DNA of 64,000 bases from Branchiostoma floridae (Eukaryota > Chordata > Leptocardii > Amphioxiformes > Branchiostomatidae), in the NCBI RefSeq assembly GCF_000003815.2, contig NC_049989.1:13605764-13669763 (forward strand). Direction: 5' to 3'. Of this stretch, positions 43,117 through 55,100 are shown in pieces. Below the pieces are notes generated by a model. The model searched no databases, was not told where the DNA came from, and worked only from the letters and a program-made list of their open reading frames with translations. The stretch's first letter is position 1. Each line of letters begins with the position of its first letter. A program made the position numbers and the translations under genes.

Positions 43117-46100
43117 CTTCAAAGAAAAATGTCAAATTGTAATATCATGTGATATATCGTTAATCCAATGATTGCACTTCCAATGATTTAATACCATCTA
43201 TTCATACACAAAATTACGACAACCATATCTTTTAGATGATAGATATACGCTCTTTCAAAGACCCAACTGCATATGCGCAGGTCAGAAAGGTGTAGGCCCC
43301 TAACGTATTTTAAGCTTTATCTTATTACTCTATTTTGTACTTTGTGCAATAGCCATACATTGTATCATGTACAATTGTCGTGCAATAAATTTCTTCTATA
43401 AACGAAACACGACTAGACATTTCTATGCAAACTGTCCCCGCCAACGTCATATCTGGTGAAATGGTACAACGAAACAAGCTCTAACCTTCAGCTTGTCGAC
43501 AAAGTCCTTGGCCCTGTTGGGTGCCATGCCCTGTTGTTTCTCCATGACCTTCTCCAGCGTGTTGCACACGTCTGCCGCCATGGACACGTCGCCGCAGACG
43601 TAGAAATGGCCGTTATGGTTCATCAGGAGATCACACACCTTCTCAGGAATCAGGTCCAGAATGACGTTCTGGACGTACGACTGGGGAATCAAGAATGTAT
43701 TGCGTTATACCCCTGTCACATTATCCACGATTTTCGGGCGTATCGATGGAAGATCGGCCATAATTAAGATCGACAGAGGGTTGCGCGTATTTTTCACCTG
43801 AAAACCGTCCCTGTCACATATAAGCTATACTTTGTACCTTGTACAATTATTGACCTCCATGAAATGTCATGGAGGTTATATTTTCAGTAGCGTTTGTGTG
43901 TGTGTGTGTCTGTCTGTCTGTCAACAAGATAACTCAAGAACGGCTGAATGGATTGGTTGCATACTTGGTGTGTTGGTGGGGTGTGATAGAAGCTAGAAGT
44001 GATTAGATTCCCCCCCCCCCCCTAGCGGCTTGCATTGGTACTGCAGCACAACTTCCGGTTTTGCTATCTCGGTGTTCTGAACATGTTATGGTCAAGATTT
44101 TTTATTGTTAGGTAGCTCTTGTGCTCAGGAATAAGGGACATAAGTTTGGGCCCCCTAGCGACTATGTTTGGGATAGCAGGGGCATTTTTGTCAAAAACTT
44201 CTGAAGCGGATAACTCAAGAAGGAATAACGGATTTTCATGATTTTTGGTATGTAGGTACCTTAGACAATGTTGTACAAGATAAGATGCTAATCATGCAAA
44301 ATTAGAGTACATTTGCATAATTAATGAGAATATTCTATCCTAGCAGTTTTTTCAATGTACCTCCTGTCCCGAAAAAGATATGGTCTTCATAATTGGATGG
44401 TAGACAGCTTTCAGCGTCATGACATAGTGGGCCAAGTTTCAGCCCCCTAACATTTAATTTTGGAACTGCATGGGTATTTTTGTCAAGACATTCCAAAGAA
44501 GATAACTGCAGAGAGGAATGATGGATTGCCATCATTTTAGGCATGCAGGTAGCTTAGGCAAAGATGTTCATAATGATATACATGTTATGCAAATGAGGAC
44601 ACTATTTGCATAATTAATGAGGAAATTGTATAATTCCATTATTTCAATAACTTGACTTCAATTAATGTAACAAATGTGAATTATGATAGATGGAACATAA
44701 GCAGATGCCAAATATGCTAATTAGGAACTGATCTGCATAATACATGCAAAAATTGCAATGATATTTGCTCAATGATTAATGATAGGAATTTTGTACTTGA
44801 CATGTGTATGTTAGTCAATGATGAACATCACCATGCATGCATCATGAAAATGTGCAAGTCCTTTGCATAAGATTTACAAAAGCTTGAATATTTCATGGAG
44901 GTATGAGGTCGCCGAACTCTAGTTGTGCAATAAAGTTGTTATTACAAGCGAGGCTCGGGCGATTGCCACAGAACCGCCGGTCGATCGATTTTCGCCAAAT
45001 GTGACAGGGGTACTAGTGCGATCGTTGTACGATTTCGATGCCATAGCATTTTCATGCAGGCCGTGACAGAACCAGGCACCGACATGGAACCAAAACAGCA
45101 TTTTGTGTACCAAGAATGTTGAACTTTGCAGGAGATGGACGTACATTTTAGTCCTCCAAAATATATGAGGCTAGCGATCGTAGGTCCATCGAACGACCTA
45201 TGTGACCGCGCTTTTAGGCTACTGTCGCACATTCTGAACCCTTTGCTCTCAACCACTCCCCCCCAAAATACTTGAAGGTTAGGAGGTCTGTAATTCTAAT
45301 ACATTCTAGTTCCAGTCTTATATGCTTTTTCAAATTTGTTTTGTCAAAATGTATTGTAGGTTGGTACTGATAACTTCTAAGGACTAGATGGGTACTTGAC
45401 CAAGCTCCTGACCAGACTCCCAACCATAGTCTGGAGAAATTTCGAGTGGCTATGTTCGGATATGCGTACAAAGTCAAGTACATGTGGTTTTAGGTCTTGG
45501 GTTTACAAGACTACAAGTATGTTTAACCAGGAAAGTCAGGCCCTTTAGATCCTACATGCAGTATTACCACGAATTATTGATTATTTTCAATAACAATGGA
45601 CGAATAGCACTGAATATGCTGTCTCGCAGCCAGCTCCTCGCAGCATTATTCTTCTAGCATGTCCCCATGTAAAAGTTATCAAAATACTGCCTCTATTAGA
45701 ATGCACCGAGGATCTAGGTTAAAAACGATGATTTTGAATTTCAATCAAGCTTTTGTTTCTGCACCTGATGTAGGGCAACGTTCGATTGGAAAGGAACGTG
45801 GAAAATTCACCTTTGGTACGCCTGGCTCTCTGGACAACGCCGTGTAGACCTCAGTCAGTGCGCCGTCCTCCTTAGCCTGTGCTGTCTCATGCTTGTAGAT
45901 GTCGTCCATCTTGGACTGCCGACAGCCGAACACTAACGTCATCTGGCCGAACTTTGGCCGATGGTGTGGGTCGCCTGGGTGACACATCAACATGGAATTA
46001 GACATTCTTTCAACTATCTTCAATTAGACATCAACATGGAATTAGACATTCTTTCAACTATCTTTAATTAGACATCAACATGGAATTAGACATTCTTTCA

Positions 46101-49100
46101 ACTATCTTTAATTAGACATTCTTTCAATTATCTTTCGGTTAGTGTTACTAGTCCTGACTTTAACTAGTCCTCATTTTACTAGTCCTCGTGCTTTACTGAT
46201 CATCAGCTTAAATAGTCTTCGTGCTTTTCTTATTTTGATATTTGATACTTTCAGACCAATATTTGCCTGCGGTTACAGATGTTTTGATTTCAGTGATTCT
46301 TTATGTTTGTGCTGTTGTGTGTTCGTAGTTACTTGACTAAAGCTAGGACAGTGACCTGAAGTGAGTGAGGTCAGAATTGCGTCATGACAGGAATTTATCA
46401 GCTTTCAGAGTTGGCAGAACTAGTCGTTTATCAGACATGACAGACATTCCAGGTCATAGGGTCAATGGAAGAGATTACTATTTTGTGGGGATGGATTGTT
46501 TAAGGTCTATCACTTTATGGTTTTGCTGATATATATTTCCATATGCTTGTCATAGTCACCGAAGATTGAAAGTAATAGGACTAATAGACACATGTACATG
46601 CGTGATATCAATGATAACATGGCGTGCGATGTTCGAACTCTTGTTTGAAAACAATCTTTGGTTGCTCACCAGAGGTGACCTCCATCTGCCTGTGCTGCCA
46701 GAAGCTGCGGAACGGCGCGATGCCGGTCCCGGGACCTACCATCATCAACGGCACGGTGGGGTCCTCCGGGAGATGGAAGCTTTGTGCCCTTAGAACAACC
46801 GATAATTTAAATAAAGTTTATTGCAAATTGTTGCCAGTGGGCTAACTGCAGGTAACATGAGAGATTCAAACAATGTAAAAACAATATCAGAGGTGTCTAC
46901 TCTAGTCTAAAACTAGTAAAAGCTAACTCTAGATCCTGGGTTATTGGGTTCGACTCCTTTTTCGAAGACTGTGGAAGACGAAAGATCCCACATTTTCTAT
47001 TATGTGTGGGTTTTGTGATTTTAGAATTATTTTCTTTTTGTCGGTGAATGTTAAGAAGTTTGGATGGAATTTGGTGGCCTCTTCAACCAGCTCTTTTCTT
47101 TCGTGATCTTAGAAAGAGCACTTTGACATAAAATGTGTTTCGTCTTCCACCATGTTTGACGTGCACTGTTTGCACGTTCTTTTACACACAAGGTAGCTTC
47201 TTGTACCGCCCTCTCTCAATTTCAAGAGGGTGAGCACTAATTCCAATTGAAAAAAGACAAATTAAAGAACAACTAATCACGCACAATGAAGCCTAATGAA
47301 GTGATGATAATAGAGACTTAAAGAAAGAAGTAGAATGTAGGAAGCAAGAATTAAGAAATCTTGTTGACATGTAAGAAAACTTATTGATCATTTTAATTAG
47401 GACGTAAAACGCTATTTCAGACTTCTCGTCAATCTTGGTTGTAGTTCATTTGAGCTACATTCGTCTTTGTTTTGTAAGTTCAGGATTAGCACAGTAAATT
47501 TACAACATGAAACTTACGCCCGCACGAAACAAGGTACGATGTCATCCTTCTCAATTCGGTTCAACCAAGACGAACAGACTCCATTGTGGATAGGGCCCAC
47601 ACCACCTAGGAAAAATACACAAATACATATTATATGATAAGAACTATATATAGAAAATGAAGTGCATTTTGTTCTAGAATGTTCACTGTATGAAGATTTA
47701 CGTAATATCTTTGCTAATACTATTATACCTGTAAAACAGAAATATGCACATCTAGCCAAGGAAGACCTGTTCAAATATGTCATGTCATCAGCTAACTTCG
47801 ATGTAATAGAAGAACTCTGTAAATTCGTTTACACCTGTTTTAAGAAGAGGGAAGAAGCATGTAAAACTTAGGTATAAGTAGGACATAGCATAGCTTGTCA
47901 TTCTCTCTGTAGGTAACTTACTACACTTAGCCCTAGTGGGGCATGAATATGCAATAAACTTCATTGTCATTGTCATTCGATTCAGGCTTTCGATTCAGTT
48001 TGGCACCAGGGTCTTCTATTCAAACTTCTATCCAATGACATCTCGGGGAAATTCTTTCATATCATCAAAAGTTTATATAGTAACTCAGAAGCCTGTGTAA
48101 AAACTAGTATAGGTCTGAGTGAAAATTTCCCTGTAGAGATTGGCGTGAGACAGGGATGTGTTCTAAGCCCCTCGCTATTTAATCTGTACGTTAGCGATTT
48201 AGTTAACGATCTCAATACAGGAGACCTAGATACCCCTCTACTTCATTCATCCAAAGTATCAAGTTTATTTTATGCCGATGACGTTGTCATGTTGTCAACA
48301 AGTCAACGTGGCCTACAGAACGCAATCAATGTTCTCGGCCTTTACTGCAATAAATGGAAAATAACAGTAAACTTAAAGAAAACGAAAATCATTGTTTTCA
48401 ATCGTAAGGGACGGTTGTTATCAAACTATAAATTTTGCTTATTCGACAAAGACATAGAAGTGGTATCCTCGTACTGTTATTTAGGCGTAGTATTTACAGC
48501 GGGGTGTTAATTTAACACAGCAATGAAAACCCTCCAAAAGAAGGCACTAAGGGCGCTATTTAGCATAAGAACAACTCTTGGAGGAAACAATGCTTCAGTA
48601 CCACTGCAATGTAAGTTATTTGACGCTCGTGTTGTGCCAATATTATTGTATGGTGCAGAAGTGTGGAGCAATTCTAGTTTAAACGACAATTCTCCATTAG
48701 AGCAAGCGCATCTAAAGTTCTGTAAAGTTGTCTTAGGTGTAAGAAGAAATGCCAGTAATCTCGCTACTAGAGCGGAGCTAGGAAGATTCCCTCTATGGAT
48801 CGAGGCTTTCAGTAGACTATTTTCTTATTATTGTAGATTAACTAGAGAAGTACCGACAAATAGCATACAATATGAAGCATTTCTTGTACAACAAGACCTA
48901 CACAGACGCAATATACCATGCTGGCTATCTAATGTAAGTAAGATTTTGGAGGAGTCGGGTTATGCATACCTATTGTTAAACAACGGTCGAGATATACCCT
49001 CAATTCAGTCGGAAGTGAAGCAAAGACTGAAGGACATTTACCTTCAAACCTTTTACTCAGGGCTGAACTCCAGTGGTAGGACCGGAAACCAAGGAAACAA

Positions 49101-52100
49101 ACTAAGAACATATAGAAAAATCAAACATACCTACGAAAGAGAACAGTACCTTAATATTCAGAATTTCAACCATCGCCGAGCCATGGCTAGATTAAGAATC
49201 AGTGACCATCCCCTACAAATTGAAGTGGGAAGATACAACCAGACTCCTCCGAATAATAGACTCTGTACACTTTGTAACTCCAACCGTATAGAGAATGAAG
49301 TCCATTTTATATTAGAGTGTCCTTTATACAATGATATGCGCAACTCTTTTATCAGTGCTCTGAATGTAGTAGATACACGATGTAAAGAGTTAACCAACGA
49401 CAACCTGTTTGTACATATAATGACAACCACAGACAACTTTGTACAACACAAACTCTGTGAGTTCGTATACACATGTTTTAAGAAAAGGGAAGAGTCATGT
49501 AAACGTTAGATATAGTGATAGCTTAGTTGCAGATGTATTGTTTATTCAATTGTTATACTACATGTTATAGTACTTAGTCTTTATAATTAGTATCCCATTA
49601 TGGGATTTGCTGCATTTAGCCCACATGGGCAGGAACATGCAATAAAGATCATTCTATATTATTACAAGTTGGTCCACATGTACATGATTGTAGGAAGTCA
49701 TGTGTGTAGTAATGGCCTTCCTTTTCTGTATTCAAACTGAACCTCGGTAAAAATATCTTTTGGCGCGCGTATCCCCAAAGGGAAAACTGAGATGCGCGGA
49801 TTCGGAATGAGAAATGTTTTTCCGATGCCAGATTAACCGTACACTGTAACAAGCACTTAACGTTAATGCCACAATTTAGATGCTCGTGAGCATGAATTCA
49901 CGGAACATTTCAGCCTTAATGAGTATATAAGTTTGACTAAAGTGGGGTGTGATATATGTATACGTCGGTAAGTCCATGCCAAAAAACTACCTTTCGGTAA
50001 AGGATGCATGGCTGACTTGCAGTCCTTCATTGGCAAAAATATACATCTGAGGGAACTGGTTTGGATCGATTTTCTTTCAAGGTTTGGAAGTCGCCTTCCT
50101 CCTAGTTTACATCTTCTCCAAAAAAGGTGCTTAAGGCCATGTTGATTTAATCATATGGATGACATCAACACGCGCATTGATTTTTAAGCCATACTGTAAA
50201 TCGGTAAATCGTGCGAAGCAGTTGCAAAACTAGCTTCGACCGGAATCCGGCCTGGCCAAATAGTAATTGTATTGTATTGTATTGTTTGAGCCAACTACTC
50301 TCTCTTCGCAGCCAGGGGCTGAATTGCGAGGAGCTTACAGTAGGCGGGGCTAAATCGCAAGGGTCTGAAAAGGCAGCCTATATACAGCGCCTAATGACAT
50401 CAATATTACGATAGTTTTTGCCCCAGTTGCGGCAAAGGACCGTTGGTTTTGAGCCACTCACACCGGGAAGGACCCCTACTCTTTTCGATAAGTACGTTGG
50501 GTTCTTTGACGTGCGTACACGGGACTTCCATTTAACGTCCTATCCGAGGGACGGCCCTAATCGAAGCTAGGTACTCATTTTCACCTAAGTAAAGTGAGGA
50601 AAGTCGTGTTAAGTACCTTTCCTAAGGGCACAAGGTCGGTGACAAGGCAGGATTCAAACCCCGGACCTATAGGTCCTGAGCCAAACGCGCTGCCGATTAC
50701 TCCACGCGGTCTCACTATCTCACGGTCTCATATGCGGTCTATCTAATAGGGGGCTTTGGTCAAGTTAGGAACAAAGTAGTTAATTTTTTTGGTAAAACTG
50801 ACCAGCCGGCGGATAGCTGGATAGACCGGAAAAGACTGACTGAAATTCCTCTATTTTGTTTTATCCAGCTGACACATGTGATTGGAGACTACTGCAAAAT
50901 AAGCAAATAGATGCCGTAGATTGCCAAAACAAATATCGGAAAATGTATGCTAATGTCATATAATATTTCGAGTCCAATTAAGATTAAGATGAAATCAACG
51001 TGGCCCTACTGTTTTCTTTTACGTTACATTTTATTTACTACTGCATTGTTTTTTATGGTGCGTAATAAGACAGCATGTCCTTGCTCGTTCCCTACCCTGA
51101 GTGGCAAACTTGACGACGGCGACTGTAGCGTGGATCTCCCCCGGGTACATGAGCTGTGAGGAGCTGATGGAGTAGTACCGCTGCTGCAGGAAGGGCAGCT
51201 GACTCAGCAGGAGGGTAGGGGCCACCTTCAGGGACGGGTAGTCCTCCAGGACCTCCACAAGGTTCGGGGTGCGCTCAAACTTCCAGTCTTCATACCTAGA
51301 GTCTCCCTACACCGATGAAGAGAAAAGGTGTATACTCTCACCGATCGCTAAAGCTAAGGGCACAACCCGCCGTACATGCAATTTGTCCGTACTTTTTTTT
51401 CGGAGGCCACGTCCGCCAAGCATTTCTGAAAACGTTCAGGCTGTACAGGGCAGGCGCGTCGCCCGTACTCGCACGTACTGGGCGAATCCGCAACCCGATG
51501 GCTCACAAAGTTTTGCCTGCACGTAAAGTTCTACGGCGTGTCTGCGTGCTCCAAAATCCGTCGGATTCCCTACGAGTTCGTACGGAGGCGGTACTTACCA
51601 CGTACGGATCCCAAAAATTGCCCACGTTTTGGCACGTAGACAGCATGTATTTGCACGTACGGCGGGTTGTGCCCTTAGCTTTACCGTTTGCCGTGGCCTA
51701 GAGTGCAGCAATAACTAATGGTGGTATTTTGTTCCAGATTGTTTGACAAAAAGTGCCCTGATCTGTCTGGAAGCTAAATGACAACTTGCATACGAGCCGT
51801 CTCTCATTTATGTATCATAGACATTACTTAAATCATGGATCGCAATATATTTTGGTTCATTTTTTGGATTTATAGATCAACTTTAGTTAGGCTAACGTCC
51901 AAACCGGGGGCAGGCCGGGCTGTTTGTGAAAACGAAAAATAGATACTATACATAAAACTATACAAAACATACCCACGACTATTTTCTGTACCTCTTGTGC
52001 AGTTTGGTGCCATTCATACATATAATATTTTTCTTTCCCGAAAGCTATCAGGCTGGGCTTCAGTTTGGGTGTATGTTAAAACTATCTGTAACTGATCTAT

Positions 52101-55100
52101 CGATGATAGACTGCTCCGCAACGACAGTTAATTTCAAAATTGATGAAACAGCTTACCTTTCCTAAAACCTCCAGTTCTTTCTTCTCCTCCTCGTCCGTGG
52201 CCTGTGTAGCGAGATGTTGCAGTAACTGAGGTGATGGAGGAGTCGTGATGTCGAAGTACCGAGACAGGGCAGTCCGTAGAGAGCAGGGTGGTAGTCTCTC
52301 ACTCGTCATCCATGATCTTATAGCTCCTGGACCGAAACACGATGACAAATGGATAAGCGAACAGTAGAGTCCATTCCAAGACAAAGCAAGTCTTTTTTAT
52401 AATGATTGCAGTAGTTTAGGAATATATCATATTTTGTATAAAGCAATATGTCACAATCGTTCTAATATAAAAGATTAAAACGAATATTGTACTGTATGAA
52501 TTTATTTAGATATTTTGGAAAAAATTAAAGTAAAATTGCAAACACCTCATTATTCAGAGTCTAGCACACCACTATGTCAATCTTTAATTTTTAGAAATAT
52601 TTACAAGTATTTGCAACATTTTATGGTAGATTTTGGCTGTTGCTCCCAAATAAGGTGTTAATTCGAACCTACTGCCTTCTTCTGTATAGTTCTAAGTTTC
52701 ACTGCTTGACACTGGTTGATTTTGCATGGTGTAACAAAATGTATCCATGTCGCTCATGAATACTCCCTGTACTTCCCAGCTAACTGACCCATTAACAGGG
52801 TGTGACAAATATTGACTAATGTTTAAAATGGTAGAATAATGTTGTACTGATAACAAGGACAACCCTCCTGGTGACTTGGAATGGAGTCTAAAGATACCTC
52901 ATACCACCCTTGTGTTACGGTTGAAGACGTTATCCGAATGAATGTAACGTATATGTTGACAAGTAGCTTATATGTTACGCCGAAGTTGACGTGTAACGTG
53001 CGTGGAAGGGCCGATATACAGATACATACCCCGTACTCGAGATGTCCAGCTACAAAGTAGGTCATTTCCTCCACAAAAATACGAAATAATGACATTATAT
53101 ATACATTTAGAAGTAGAACCTGACGCTTTGTAGCTACACCGTTGGAATGGAACTGCCCTTATGTACCTAGCGGAGTCTGCTTCTCTTGCAGAACCTCCAT
53201 GTTGACGATACAGTCCGGATCGGGAGCGTTGTCCAGGCGGTCCAACACGGCCTGCACCAGGTGGTCCTCGTTGGCCGGGTAGACGGCGAGATGGTCGCCG
53301 GGCACATAGTTCAGGTCGTCCGAGCCCTGGGAGTCCAGTCTCACCAGGATGGTCTCACGGCTACAATAGGAAGAGAAGTACGTGATTTCGTAAGATTTTA
53401 GTGATGAAAAACGAAGAAGGAGTCCCCAGAAGGAGCAGTTTTGCAATGGCTTTCATTCGTAAATGCCAGCTCAATTAAGGCGTTCTAGTCCGCAAAAGTG
53501 GTGCAATAAAATGACGTTCAAAGTACCCGGAGTCGGGAGCTTGTAGGTTCTCTCTGGAGATGAGTCGGCAGGGTACCACGTTTCTACTGTGCACCTTTGA
53601 TAGTCCTGAAACACATCAAGGTTCATATTGGTACCGAAATACGGCAGGGTACTTTTGATAGTCCTGAAACACATACAAATTTCCAGCGATGCCGAAATCA
53701 AACAAAAGTACACAAAACCTTTTAAGGGTTTTCTGAAAATGAGAGTTAGTCTTGAAAGTCTGTATACAAGAAAGTCAAAAAAGCTTAAGCACGTCAGTTT
53801 ATGATGCGAAGACGTTTGTATGGCATTTATTTTAAATGGCGCTTCCAAGAATCTGTTCCAATATACTAGTACTTACCCTCCCAGATGTCCCACTCCTTAA
53901 CGCCCTCTGCCGGAATGAGTCGGAACTTGTCCGCTGCCCAGGTGGTGTCACTGTTCAGCAGGGTGGCACTAGCCTCGCTCATGTTTAGTTCGTCGCCGAC
54001 GCAGAAAGTATCACAGGCTGCCTGTGGTTTGCAACAAGACAGAGAAACGGTAGATAAACATTCCTGCAAGTCACACTTTCCCTGTGCGTCGTCGTGTTTA
54101 CTAGATAAAGCATACAAAACTTCCAGACGTACAGAATAGGGATATCACCTATTGACGTTGTCACGCGTCATTGGAAATCGAAAATCTAGAGATTTCTAGA
54201 ATGAATCCCAAGGTCTTCTGGAGAATCTCAAGATTCTTAAAGATAATCTCAGGATATTTTCAAACAATCTCAAGATTCTTTGAAACATTCTTTAGTCTTT
54301 AAAAAATTCTTAAGATTCTTTAAAAATCTCAATATTCTTTGAAAAATATCAAGATTCTTACAAACACTCTCAAGACTCCTAAAACAATCTCAAACCTCTT
54401 TGTAACAATCTCAAGATTCCTTTAAAACAAGTTCAATACTCTTTGAAGCAATCTCAAAATTCTTGGAAACAATCTCTAGTCTTTAAAAAATTTCGAGATT
54501 CTTTGAAATAAACTCAAGATTCTTTGAAAAATCTCAAGACTCTTAAAACACTCTCAAGACTCTTAAACAAATCTCAAGACTCTTTATTAAAATCTCAAGA
54601 TTCCTTGAAAACAAGTTCAAGACTCTGAAACAAGCTCAAGATTCTATGAGACAATCTCATAAAAGTCCTAAGACTCTTTAAAACAATCTGAAGCTTGCAA
54701 CTATCTGAGGATCAAGTAAATTGATCTCAAGTGTTCCTGCAAATAAATCTTATGGAGCTCCACAGGGATATCTAACTTAAGATTAGACTAGAAAGTTAAC
54801 GAAGTTTATCGGAAAACGTCCAGCCAATGTTATTTCCTACCTTAAATACGCCTTTAGCCCACTTGCGGAAAGACTCCTCCTGTCCGCACAGCTCGTCCCC
54901 CTCCCCCATCTTGTAGATCCGTTCTCCTCCTAGCTCCCCAAAAAGCGTGTCCACCGCATGCGCAAACGCACAGAATCCTGGGTAGGCCCGAGAGCCTAGT
55001 CCAAAGACTGAAAACCTACATTAGACAAAAGATGATCAATATTTTTTTTTTTTGATTTTGAAGCAAAGCTGAACTGTAATTTTCAACAAAAGATTTTCAA

